From contig NZ_JADNQW010000007.1 in assembly GCF_015709455.1 (NCBI RefSeq), positions 1 through 64,000 on the forward strand: 64,000 nt of DNA, given 5' to 3'. Below the pieces are notes generated by a model that was not told where the DNA came from, did no database searches, and saw only the letters and a program-made list of their open reading frames with translations. Source of the DNA: Methylosinus sp. H3A. Its GTDB lineage: Bacteria > Pseudomonadota > Alphaproteobacteria > Rhizobiales > Beijerinckiaceae. A program made the translations under genes and the position numbers. Below, in pieces: positions 45,440 to 53,746 of this stretch (position 1 is its first letter; each line of letters starts with the position of its first letter).

Positions 45440-46582
45440 ATGAAAGTTCTCGTAGATTGCACGCCGCTCGCCTGGGGGGGAGGGGTTCAAGGCGCTATCG
45501 CCCTCCTCGTCAATTTGCGACAACAGTCCGATATCGATTGGCAGGCGGTTGTGCCCATCCCACTCCAATCTTTCCTTCCGCCGGAAGTCGCTTTCGATGC
45601 TCGTGTGTTCTTCGTGCAGAAAAGACACAATTTTGACCGCGTGTGGCTTCGCTATAAGCTGCCCCATATCGAAGCCGCATTTGCGCCGGATATCGTATTC
45701 ACGGTTAGCGGGCCGGCATACTTTCGCGCGCGCGCCTACCATGTCGTCGGCTTTGCGCTTCCCACTCTCATTTATAAACCCGACGGCCCGCTCACATCGC
45801 CGACGCTCCTCGGGAAGCTCACCGATTGGCTACGGTGTATTGCGCTTCGCCAAGCCGATCATTTTGCAGTCCAAACGCAAGTGGTTGCCGACAGGTTGGC
45901 ACGCCGCCTCCAAATTGATCCAGACCGAATTTCCGTGATCGGAAACTGCGTCAATCCGCTTCTCGCGCAGCACAGTCCCGGAGAGGATCCGCCCATTGGA
46001 TGTTTCGGAATCTTGATTCCAACGGCATATTATCTCCACAAGAATCTCGAGATTACGCCCCCGGTCGCGGCGGCGATGCGACGGCTCGATCCTGAGTTGG
46101 ACTTTGAGTTCCGTTTCACACTGGAGCCGTCGAGTCCCCACTGGCGCGCGATTGCCGCCGAGGCGAACCGGCTTGGGGTCGCGGATCGCCTCGTTGCCGT
46201 GGGCACGTTGCGGCTCAACGAGCTGGCGCTCGCCTATCGAGCCGCTTCCGCAGTGTTCCTGCCGACATTGCGCGAGGCCTCGACCGCCGTCTACCCTGAA
46301 AGCTTTTTCTTCGAGCGACCATTGGTGACGTCCGATATGGATTTCGCGCGCGAGCTGTGCGGAGACGCGGCGATCTTCGTGCCACCACAGGATGTCGACC
46401 AAATCGCTGCTCGCTTGATCGAGCTCGCTCGCTCTGCGGAACTGCGCTCGCGCCTCATCACGGCCGGACGACGACAATTGCCGCGCGCGTACCCAAGTTC
46501 CAGTGAAAAGTTCAAACTTCAGGTGGAACTGCTCCACAGAGTGATCGCCACGCGCAATACCGACGCACGCAGACAGCGATGA
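45440..46582 (+). CDS. GT4 glycosyltransferase
   Basis: The 380-aa enzyme starts KVLVDCTPLAWGGGVQGAIA and has NCVNPLLAQHSPGEDPPIGC, LVAVGTLRLNELALAYRAAS, VFLPTLREASTAVYPESFFF (the E of EX7E) and DMDFARELCGDAAIFVPPQD, all GT4 donor-domain features of the EPS type that senses a GDP- or UDP-sugar. Its last residues (RNTDARRQR) lie in sequence shared with the IS6 remnant at 52432, so the native C-terminus was replaced by transposon DNA. Confidence 0.82.
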   Translation: MKVLVDCTPLAWGGGVQGAIALLVNLRQQSDIDWQAVVPIPLQSFLPPEVAFDARVFFVQKRHNFDRVWLRYKLPHIEAAFAPDIVFTVSGPAYFRARAYHVVGFALPTLIYKPDGPLTSPTLLGKLTDWLRCIALRQADHFAVQTQVVADRLARRLQIDPDRISVIGNCVNPLLAQHSPGEDPPIGCFGILIPTAYYLHKNLEITPPVAAAMRRLDPELDFEFRFTLEPSSPHWRAIAAEANRLGVADRLVAVGTLRLNELALAYRAASAVFLPTLREASTAVYPESFFFERPLVTSDMDFARELCGDAAIFVPPQDVDQIAARLIELARSAELRSRLITAGRRQLPRAYPSSSEKFKLQVELLHRVIATRNTDARRQR

Positions 46583-46692
46583 TCTCGCGATCGAGATCCC
46601 GGCCTTTGAAAAGAACGTCAAAGGTCGACATCATACTCACCCCGCTCCTCGCATCGAACGGCCATGCCCATCGCCCGTCGTTTGCACCAGAG
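46560..46692 (-). pseudogene. IS6-family transposase N-terminal remnant with terminal repeat
   Basis: On the minus strand, MSTFDVLFKGRDLDREIIAV CVRRY is the IS6 N-terminus (FKGRxFxREIILxxVRWY in relatives). The outer end TTTGCACCAGAG at 46681-46692 is the IS6-type terminal repeat (CTCTGGTGCAAA reading in). The copy shares long stretches (GAGATCCCGGCCTTTG) with 52432-52580. Confidence 0.65.
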
Positions 46693-46734
46693 TTATAACT
46701 TGACCGGCAGTGAGCGCCGCTGACAGAGGACACG

Positions 46735-47535
46735 ATGAGAAATCCTGAAGGCCTTGTTTTTTCCAGCCAGCAACCGGCCGAAGCCGCCCCCTGCCAAGAG
46801 GCTGTGGCGGGGCATTTTGAACGATTGGCGGAAAGTTACGCGACCAACTTTGACCCAAACACACACACTGGTGCCGCGGTTCAATTTCAACTGCGACGCC
46901 AACTCACTGTCGAATTGTTGTTTGGAGAGAAACCGCGTGCGCTCCTCGACATTGCGGCGGGCTCAGGCGAGATCACCCATGCTGTTGCCTCATTCCTCGC
47001 ATTCGACGAGTTGCTCGTGAATGACATCAGCCCGGGAATGCTGCAATTGGCTCAGCGAAGTTTCAAGCAGCGACCACCGGCCGGCAGTATTACATGGACT
47101 AATGAAGACGGATTCGAACTGCTGACAAAGGCGGGCGCTGATCGATTTGACGTGATCCTTTGCCTTGGTTTGATTGCGCACACTGGTCGCCTCCCAGAAC
47201 TCCTGGCGCGCGCCTTCACCAGCCTCCGGCGTGGTGGCGTGCTCATCTTGCAGTCCACTCTGACAGACCATCCAGGCGCCTGGATCAGCACCCTCTACGC
47301 GCGGTCGCCGTTGCGACGCGTGATCTACAAGGTCGAAGCTTTCTCCAAGGACGAGATACTTGCCGCTGCATCAGCGGCCGGGTTCGAGTTGGCTGAGATG
47401 CGTCGTTATGGAATCTGCCTGCCTTTCGGCGACCGCATACTGCATCGGCTCAATTACCTCCTCGAGGCGGCCTATGCCAATAAGTTGAGCAAGCGTGGCG
47501 GAGAAGCTTTGTTCAAGTTGAGGAAGCCGATTTGA
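46735..47535 (+). CDS. SAM-dependent methyltransferase
   Basis: The 266-aa protein has AGHFERLAESYATNFDPN, motif I ALLDIAAGSGEITHAVASFL, VNDISPGMLQLAQRSFKQRP (acidic motif II), FDVILCLGLIAHTGRLPELL and RRGGVLILQSTLTDHPGAWI. The C-terminal YKVEAFSKDEILAAASAAGF is typical of ubiquinone/glycan methyltransferases. It begins 43 bp after an IS6 remnant, so its original upstream context is lost. Confidence 0.82.
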   Translation: MRNPEGLVFSSQQPAEAAPCQEAVAGHFERLAESYATNFDPNTHTGAAVQFQLRRQLTVELLFGEKPRALLDIAAGSGEITHAVASFLAFDELLVNDISPGMLQLAQRSFKQRPPAGSITWTNEDGFELLTKAGADRFDVILCLGLIAHTGRLPELLARAFTSLRRGGVLILQSTLTDHPGAWISTLYARSPLRRVIYKVEAFSKDEILAAASAAGFELAEMRRYGICLPFGDRILHRLNYLLEAAYANKLSKRGGEALFKLRKPI

Positions 47536-47611
47536 GCCCGGCATCGACGTTCCGCGGATGGATGCATGCGGCTCGGCTGCCGCGTAATCGGAACGGCGGT
47601 CGGCGCTTTCT

Positions 47612-47950
47612 TTGCGCGAACGAGCCCATGCACGAGCTATGCAGCGCCGCGTAGAACGCGCCGAGGTTGCGGCCTCCGCCCATCGCGGCCTGGACAATCA
47701 GGGTAGCTTCGTCGATGAGACGTTCGCGCTCGGACATACTCGGCTCGCCATCATCGAGTCGCCGGCGAGTCCGCAGCCCACGCGTTCCCCGGGCAGCCGC
47801 AAGGTCATCGTCTACAACGGCGAGAGCTACAATTTCGGAGAGCTGCAGCACGATGCGTCGCGCGGCCATTCCGACACCGAAGCGCGGCTCGAGAGCAATC
47901 CGCGGCAAGAACCGGAGCGTGCTCTCGTCGGACTACGGGTCGGCAAAATG
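47612..47950 (+). pseudogene. Asparagine-synthetase-like (AsnB) N-terminal fragment
   Basis: LDNQGSFVDETFALGHTRLA, IIESPASPQP and SRKVIVYNGESYNFGELQHD match the glutaminase domain of AsnB-type amidotransferases (DDQGxFxDExxALGHxRLxI, VIVYNGEIYNFxELR). The catalytic N-terminal Cys and the synthetase domain are missing. Such amidotransferases amidate uronic acids in glycan loci, so this may be the relic of a former modification step. Confidence 0.6.
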
Positions 47951-47993
47951 ACCGAGGCGAGCGAGGCCCGACTTGGTGTCGAGACGGGAGACA

Positions 47994-49172
47994 ATGGCGA
48001 TACTTGAGCACCGCGGAGTGTCCAACGGACGCGCGAAACCGTTGCGCGTCGCTGTGTTCAACGCCAGCGAACGCTACCACGGCTATGCGACCGGGGTCGG
48101 GAAGCACGCCGTCAACATGGTCGGGCAACTGGCCAGAAGGAAAGACGTCGACCTGACATTCTGGGTGCCAAAGGACTACTGGGCCCTGGACCAATCGGCG
48201 CCTTCGATAGCACCACTCGCCCATGTCCGGAGTTGCCGCTTGCCGATATCACGACGCGCTTATGCTGCTGCGACCCTGAGCTTGAACTGGCCCTCTCTCG
48301 ACTCGTACTCCGGCGAGGTCGATTGGATCTACAGCCCGCGGGAGGTTCTCGTCAGCGCGCGCCGCGCGAACACGGCGGTAACGATACACGATGTCTATCA
48401 TTTCGAGCCCGACCGCAAAAAGCGCTTCGATCCACGAACGCTCATGCGGTTTGCAATGTGGTCACGGATCGTATCGCGGGCCTCGGTCGTCCTGACAGTG
48501 TCGGAATTTTCGAAGAGTCGCATTTGTGAATTGTTCGGAGCCGATCGGACCCGCGTCCAGGTTCTCGGCAACGGCATCGAGCAGCACTTCTTCGATATAT
48601 CGCGTATGGAGCCCGACGTGGCGTCGCCATTGAGCGGCGTGAAATACTTCATTGCAGTGGGCGGCATCTCCCGGAAAAAAGGCGGCCACAACTTATTGCG
48701 CTTTGCCGAGCAGCTCGCAATCCAGGCGTCGGATATCCGGCTCCTGGTGATTGGTCCAGTAGAACAGGAATTCAGAAGTGACGCCTCTGCGGCGCGGAAT
48801 GTGATGCTCATCGACGGCGGCATCGACGACCTGTCGATGGGCCGCTGGATCCGCGGAGCCATTGCCCTTGTCGCCCTCTCGGATTACGAGGGATTCGGCA
48901 TCCCAGGACTCGAGGCCATGGCGGCGGGCGTGCCCGTCGTGGCGAATAGGGGTGGAGGCGCGTTGCCCGAAATCATCGGTGACGCGGGCTTGGTGATCGA
49001 TGCCAAGTCCGCGAGTGACCTCGCCGAGGCCGTGGAACTCTGGCGTGACGCCAATCTGCGCGACACGCTCATCAAGCGGGGGCATGCGCGCGCCGCCGAA
49101 TATCGTTGGGATCGGTTCTGCGACCGGCTCGCCACTCTCCTCGGCGCGTACGCCGTGCGCCAATCCAGCTGA
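47994..49172 (+). CDS. GT4 glycosyltransferase
   Basis: The 392-aa enzyme has RVAVFNASERYHGYATGVGK, VDWIYSPREVLVSARRANTA, VTIHDVYHFEP, TVSEFSKSRICELFGADRTR, VLGNGIEQHFFDISRMEPDV and DYEGFGIPGLEAMAAGVPVV (EX7E) with IGDAGLVIDAKSASDLAEAV. ATG 47994 gives MAILEHRGVS. Mannosyl- or rhamnosyltransferases of this subfamily share the VSEFSK and GFGIPGLEAM motifs, but specificity cannot be assigned. Confidence 0.85.
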   Translation: MAILEHRGVSNGRAKPLRVAVFNASERYHGYATGVGKHAVNMVGQLARRKDVDLTFWVPKDYWALDQSAPSIAPLAHVRSCRLPISRRAYAAATLSLNWPSLDSYSGEVDWIYSPREVLVSARRANTAVTIHDVYHFEPDRKKRFDPRTLMRFAMWSRIVSRASVVLTVSEFSKSRICELFGADRTRVQVLGNGIEQHFFDISRMEPDVASPLSGVKYFIAVGGISRKKGGHNLLRFAEQLAIQASDIRLLVIGPVEQEFRSDASAARNVMLIDGGIDDLSMGRWIRGAIALVALSDYEGFGIPGLEAMAAGVPVVANRGGGALPEIIGDAGLVIDAKSASDLAEAVELWRDANLRDTLIKRGHARAAEYRWDRFCDRLATLLGAYAVRQSS

Positions 49173-49232
49173 CGGGCCGATATGGGCCGCGCACATCGGC
49201 CACCGCCAGCTATGGCCAAAGACCGAGTGACG

Positions 49233-49330
49233 CGATGCAGCAAAACCATGCGCCTGATATCTGGAATGCCGTGCTCGCTGTCCAGCCGGCAACGTCGGTG
49301 TTTCTCGCGCTTCATGAAACGTTGACGCCA
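49233..49330 (+). pseudogene. IS6-family C-terminal scrap
   Basis: APDIWNAVLAVQ is followed by TTCTCGCGCTTCATGAAACG, the same terminal sequence found at 55720-55790 and, inverted, at 56700-56760. Only the end of the transposase and its terminal repeat survive. Confidence 0.55.
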
Positions 49331-49364
49331 GAACTTCCTTCAGCCTCGAAAACAAGGACGACAC

Positions 49365-50066
49365 ATGACGGACGACTATGCGGGATATTCCGTATGGAAG
49401 CAGTGGAATCCTTCGCAGTTCATGGTCTGCAGCCCCTATGAGAGGCGCTATTACAAGGGTGAGTTCCGAGGGCTAGACTTGTCTGGCCGGAGAATACTTG
49501 AATTGGGATTCGGCAACGGCGGCTTCCTCCGTTATGCAACGGACCAGGGAGCTAGAATATCCGGCACGGAACTGCTCGCCGAGGCGCGAGCGAGCGCAGC
49601 GGAACGCGGCGTGCGCGTCTATGCGCTCGATTTGTCCGACGCCTTGACGGAGGACACAGGTAATTTTGACATCGTTGTCGCATTCGACGTCATGGAGCAC
49701 TTGACGCGCGAGCAGCTTCTCGTCTTGTTCGACTCCTTGGCGAAGCTGCTGAAATCCGGAGGACATGTATTAGCGCGCTTCCCCAATGCCCAAAGCCCAC
49801 TCGGTTGCGTGACCCAAAACGGCGATTGGACACATCGCTCCGCGCTCTCCGGGCAAGTGCTGATGCAGCTTCTGGTCGGCAAGCCTTGGACAATGGTACG
49901 CGCCGAAAACCCATTCACGGTGGTCGATGCTGACAGCGCGCTGAAGCGAATTGGAATGCGCTTGCGCTACGCCACGCGCCGGGGTGTCGAATGGACCCTG
50001 ACCAAGCTCTACGGAATCGCCATCGCGCTCGACCCCAATGTCACCGTTCTACTCAGACGTGACTGA
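49365..50066 (+). CDS. SAM-dependent methyltransferase (class I)
   Basis: The 233-aa protein has YSVWKQWNPSQFMVCSPYER, motif I ILELGFGNGGFLRYATDQGA, FDIVVAFDVMEHLTREQLLV, and LKSGGHVLARFPNAQSPLGC with a C-terminal basic region. Close relatives occur in EPS loci and act on unknown acceptors. It follows an IS6 scrap by about 40 bp. Confidence 0.84.
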   Translation: MTDDYAGYSVWKQWNPSQFMVCSPYERRYYKGEFRGLDLSGRRILELGFGNGGFLRYATDQGARISGTELLAEARASAAERGVRVYALDLSDALTEDTGNFDIVVAFDVMEHLTREQLLVLFDSLAKLLKSGGHVLARFPNAQSPLGCVTQNGDWTHRSALSGQVLMQLLVGKPWTMVRAENPFTVVDADSALKRIGMRLRYATRRGVEWTLTKLYGIAIALDPNVTVLLRRD

Positions 50067-50214
50067 ATACCAGAACTCTCCCGACTCCCGTGAACCGATA
50101 GATAGTTTTGTCGGCGGGAGCATTCTCGAAATCGCATTCTTCTGGTGAATCCGCGTTCATGCGTCAGCATCGACGTTGACCGGGGCCTTCGCCGGCTTAT
50201 GGAGGAAAACGGAG

Positions 50215-51153
50215 ATGTTCAAATTTGCCTATCGCATGCAGCAAACGGGGATGTTCAAATTTCTCCGTCTCGTGCGGGATTGGCTACTTGCGCCAATTTA
50301 TAAGAAACAAGATACGCTGCATGACTATCTTGTGAGGACACAATGGACTCAATCATTGAGCGCAACGAAAAACCCACTAAGTCGCTTCGGGGCAAAGTAT
50401 TTCTCTCAAACGGATGAGGATGGAATCACACTCGAAATTGTTAAACGTCTTGGTGTTACGAAGGGAACATTTGTCGAGCTCGGCGTAGGCGACGGACTAG
50501 AAAATAACACTCTAATTCTTCTCGCGATGGGTTGGCGCGGATTCTGGATCGGCGGCGAAGATTTGTGCTTCAATCATAAGCTGAACCCGCAACGATTCGC
50601 TTTCTTAAAGGCTTTTGTAACGCTGGAAAATGTCACGCCGCTCATGCAGCAGGGTTTCGAAAAGCTGGCGATTAGCGCTACAGATGTTTTAAGTGTCGAT
50701 TTAGATGGTAATGATTACTATTTTGTAAAGGAACTACTAGAAAGCGGAATTTCCCCCAAGCTTTTTATAGTTGAATATAATGCAAAATTCCCTCCGCCAA
50801 TTAAATGGACTATTGCATACGACGCAAATCATTTATGGGACCACAGCGACTACTCTGGCGCTTCTTTGGAGCTGCTATCAGGTCTGTTAGCTAGTTTTTC
50901 TTATACATTATTATGCTGCAACGCAGCGACAGGAGCTAACGCGTTTTTTGTTCGGGATGAATATCTATCATACTTCCCAGAGGCGCCAAAAAATATTGAC
51001 GATATTTTCGTCCCGGCCAACTATCAGCTTTTTAAACAGGGTCACCGCCCGTCGCCAAAAACCATTGAGCGAATGCTCATTATGGGCGCGTCTTCGTGCG
51101 GCGGCGCAACCCCCGTGATTGCTGAAAAGCAAGCTCGTCAATACGTAGACTGA
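50215..51153 (+). CDS. FkbM/NodS-like methyltransferase-type protein, low GC
   Basis: The 312-aa protein has VTKGTFVELGVGDGLENNTL with LILLAMGWRGFWIGGEDLCF (an FkbM-like motif I region) and VLSVDLDGNDYYFVKELLES. A strong ribosome site (GGAGGAAAACGGAG) precedes ATG 50215. Base composition is visibly AT-richer than its neighbours, suggesting recent acquisition. The reaction is unknown; methylation of a sugar hydroxyl is the family expectation. Confidence 0.65.
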   Translation: MFKFAYRMQQTGMFKFLRLVRDWLLAPIYKKQDTLHDYLVRTQWTQSLSATKNPLSRFGAKYFSQTDEDGITLEIVKRLGVTKGTFVELGVGDGLENNTLILLAMGWRGFWIGGEDLCFNHKLNPQRFAFLKAFVTLENVTPLMQQGFEKLAISATDVLSVDLDGNDYYFVKELLESGISPKLFIVEYNAKFPPPIKWTIAYDANHLWDHSDYSGASLELLSGLLASFSYTLLCCNAATGANAFFVRDEYLSYFPEAPKNIDDIFVPANYQLFKQGHRPSPKTIERMLIMGASSCGGATPVIAEKQARQYVD

Positions 51154-51381
51154 ATGCACACGAGGCAGTTTCTCGCCTCTCCTTGTTCGAAATTATCGAT
51201 CTTTCAGCCAAGCGATGCGTATTAGAACAAACGTAGAACTCGTCGATTTGGCGACGAGCAGCGCCACGCCTTACCTCGTGGTTCGCCCGATGGCTTCGAA
51301 TGTCTCTGTCGCTGCGACTCGGGATCGAAAAGCCCTCTCGGCTATAGGTAAAAGTAGTGACCAACGGAGGCTCGACCAGCG

Positions 51382-52398
51382 ATGCTTTCTAAGACAACTT
51401 GGCACACAGTAATTTTAAGTCGCCTGGTCGGCATTATTGATTACCCTCTCTATTGGGCACGAACTCCTAACTTTATTGTTTTATCACACTTGTTTGGCGT
51501 AAAATCGATTGATTTACGGATCCCTTCGTCCTTATCGGCGGACAATCCAAGTATAATTTCTACTGCATCAGGATGGATTGCAATTGTAAGGACACATAAT
51601 TGGATAACAAGTTGTTGCGGCCGGTTTATCGGCTTTCGTGGATCGGATTTGCGCAATGAAAACTGGCTTCTCACTCTTAATGACAATCTAGAAGTCATCG
51701 AACGGTTAAAACTTCATGATTTATCCGATTATACAACAACAACTGATGACCATCCGGCACGGAATGGCATTGAGGATGCTCGATTAAGCGAAATAGACGG
51801 GGAGGTCTATGTAACTGGAAGCGCTCATAATACCGTGACTGGTCGCTGCACGATGACAATGTCGCGCGTCGTCGGAGATCGACTGGCGGATGTGACATTC
51901 CTCAGGTCCCCGTTCCAATGTGCGCAAGAAAAAAATTGGATGCCTGTCGATATTGATGGCGTTATGAATGCGATCTATCGCGTCAGCCCATTCTGTCTAT
52001 TGCGATTGGAAGGCGAGGCTAAAGTCGTCATCGAAAGCAAAGGTAAGCCACATTTGCGGGCGTATAATGGATCGTCACAACTTGTGCCCTTCGGCGAAGG
52101 CTGGCTGTGCCTGCTTCATCGTCGTATTAATGTAACACGAAGAAGCTTTCGTTCAAAGCGAACTAGCGCATCTGGGATATTCTATGTCCACCGCTTTATT
52201 CATTTTGATAGATCGTGGGAGATCGTCTCGGAATCCGGAGATTTCTTTTTTGAAAAAAGAGGTCTTGAATTCTGCGCCGGGCTCGCTCGGAAGGGTGATC
52301 GCTTCGTTGTTTCGTATGGCCTGAATGCTAGCGCGGCGAAGTTGATCGAACTCTGCAAATTTCAAATTGAAAGCTTACTCTCTGATCCTGCTCCATAA
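51382..52398 (+). CDS. GH130-like five-bladed beta-propeller protein
   Basis: The 338-aa protein, in low-GC DNA, has an ordered set of propeller motifs resembling glycoside phosphorylases: NGIEDARLSEIDGEVYVTGS (EDPR-like), EKNWMPVDIDGVMNAIYRVS, LVPFGEGWLCLLHRRINVTR, and FFEKRGLEFCAGLARKGDRF followed by VVSYGLNASAAKL. GH130 enzymes phosphorolyse beta-mannosides; related EPS-locus proteins may assemble or modify glycans. The key phospho-binding His/Arg pattern is incomplete, so catalysis is uncertain. Confidence 0.55.
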   Translation: MLSKTTWHTVILSRLVGIIDYPLYWARTPNFIVLSHLFGVKSIDLRIPSSLSADNPSIISTASGWIAIVRTHNWITSCCGRFIGFRGSDLRNENWLLTLNDNLEVIERLKLHDLSDYTTTTDDHPARNGIEDARLSEIDGEVYVTGSAHNTVTGRCTMTMSRVVGDRLADVTFLRSPFQCAQEKNWMPVDIDGVMNAIYRVSPFCLLRLEGEAKVVIESKGKPHLRAYNGSSQLVPFGEGWLCLLHRRINVTRRSFRSKRTSASGIFYVHRFIHFDRSWEIVSESGDFFFEKRGLEFCAGLARKGDRFVVSYGLNASAAKLIELCKFQIESLLSDPAP

Positions 52399-52431
52399 GA
52401 GTTCGTCCATGAACGAAAACTGAACTCGTGC

Positions 52432-52580
52432 CCGCAGACACCACACACGCAGAAAGTGATGATCTTGCAACCGAGATCCCGGCCTTTGCAAAGATCGTCG
52501 ACACTCGAAGTCGTGCTCATCCCGGCAATATCGCTCCTCGTATCGAGCAACCATGTAAGTCTCGCGCCGTTTGCACCAGA
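52432..52580 (-). pseudogene. IS6-family N-terminal remnant, second copy
   Basis: It resembles 46560-46692 over about 130 bp, with shared GAGATCCCGGCCTTTG and the terminal TTTGCACCAGAG at 52569-52580. The reading frame is disrupted (SSVDDLCKGRDLGCKIITFC). It marks the start of an IS6-derived boundary just before the vapBC module. Confidence 0.6.
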
Positions 52581-52636
52581 GCGGCTGACCGTAGCATTAT
52601 CCAGCCGAACGGGATTGCTGAGTGTCGGCCGGCGGA

Positions 52637-53041
52637 TCATGCTAGGTCCCAGGGATTGATTATCGACGCCCCGGTGTCGTCGAAGTCGGCGATATTCCGG
52701 GTAACGACGATGAGATCGTGAACGATCGCCGTCGCAGCAATCAATCCGTCTACATCGCCCCGCGGCCGAATTGCCGCGATCCGGCCCCATTCGACGGCGA
52801 TCTGGTCGGTGATCGGCAGGATGCGATCGGCATGGTCGCTTCGCAGCTTGCGTAGCCATTCGGCGAGATGTCCGGCGGCTTTGGGGTCCGACTTCTGCTT
52901 CAGCGCGATCCCCCGCATGATCTCACCAAGCGTCAGGACGCTCAGATATACGCCGAGCGGATCGACGGAGCGTAGCCACGAGATCGCCTGTGGCGCGCCG
53001 CGCCGGGCCTCGGAAACGACATTTGTGTCGACCAGATACAT
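52637..53041 (-). CDS. vapC: VapC-type PIN-domain toxin
   Basis: The 134-aa protein is a PIN-domain ribonuclease: YLVDTNVVSEARRGAPQAIS (first catalytic Asp), LGEIMRGIALKQ (Glu), DVDGLIAATAIVHDLIVVTR (third acidic), NIADFDDTGASIINPW. Such toxins cleave tRNA or rRNA when unbound. It overlaps its antitoxin by four bases. It is oriented against the polysaccharide genes and may stabilise the locus. Confidence 0.88.
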   Translation of the reverse strand: MYLVDTNVVSEARRGAPQAISWLRSVDPLGVYLSVLTLGEIMRGIALKQKSDPKAAGHLAEWLRKLRSDHADRILPITDQIAVEWGRIAAIRPRGDVDGLIAATAIVHDLIVVTRNIADFDDTGASIINPWDLA

Positions 53042-53295
53042 CAGAAAGCAGGACTGCGGCTCTGCGTCTTTGCGCGTTGCACGACCGCCTCGGCGAACTC
53101 GCCGTCCCAGCTCGGGCCAGTGAACAGGTCGTCGACCAACGACGGCCTGCCGGGGCGCAACGCGTCATAGTCGCGCGTCGACAGCACGACGACCGCGCGT
53201 TCACCGCGCAAAGTGACGGTCTGCGGGCCTTCCTCGCGCGCCTTCTGCACTACCTTGGAGAACTGGTTCTTGGCGTCCTGCAGCGACCATTCCAT
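53041..53295 (-). CDS. Phd/YefM-type antitoxin
   Basis: The 84-aa protein has the Phd/YefM pattern WSLQDAKNQFSKVVQKAREE, GPQTVTLRGERAVVVLSTRD, YDALRPGRPSLVDDL. Members repress their own operon and neutralise the partner toxin, here the PIN-domain protein encoded by the next gene. Its ATGA overlap with vapC is the standard arrangement. Confidence 0.85.
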   Translation of the reverse strand: MEWSLQDAKNQFSKVVQKAREEGPQTVTLRGERAVVVLSTRDYDALRPGRPSLVDDLFTGPSWDGEFAEAVVQRAKTQSRSPAF

Positions 53296-53529
53296 GCGTG
53301 CGTTCCTAGCTAGGCTGTCTAGCTATATAGCCCGGGGTTCTGAAATGTCAACACTCTCTCGGAGACCCGATCGGCCTTTGTCACAATATCTGATCGGGAG
53401 CCTATATGGGCTATGATCGAAGGCGGCGGCGCAGGCCGCCCGCTCGCTACGGCGCTATGAAAAGCGCGCTTCGCGAGCGGCTTGCACCCGAACTGCTACA
53501 CCACCAGAGGGGGCACGACCCTGTCGCCC

Positions 53530-53746
53530 ACTCGAAATCCGCCGCATCAAATACCTCGATGATATCGTCGAACGGGACCACCTTGTGGTGAAGCAAGCGC
53601 CCGGGCCGATGTTGAGCTTCAAATCATTTCGATCTGCCGCCGCAACAGACTCTGCGATCGAGTTCATGCACATGAATCGAAAGGGCCAGTCGCGGGCGAG
53701 CGGAAAATCGCATTCAGTACAGCTGATCTATGTCCTCGCAGCGTGA
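53530..53746 (+). pseudogene. IS6-family C-terminal remnant (other subtype)
   Basis: RIKYLDDIVERDHLVVKQAP, GPMLSFKSFRSAAATDSAIE and FMHMNRKGQSR read like the end of an IS6-family transposase (IKRRTRPMLGFKSFRxARxxIAGIExMHMIxKGQ). It differs from the 55555 copy, so at least two IS6 subtypes were active here. It overlaps the first codons of the flippase gene. Confidence 0.6.
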
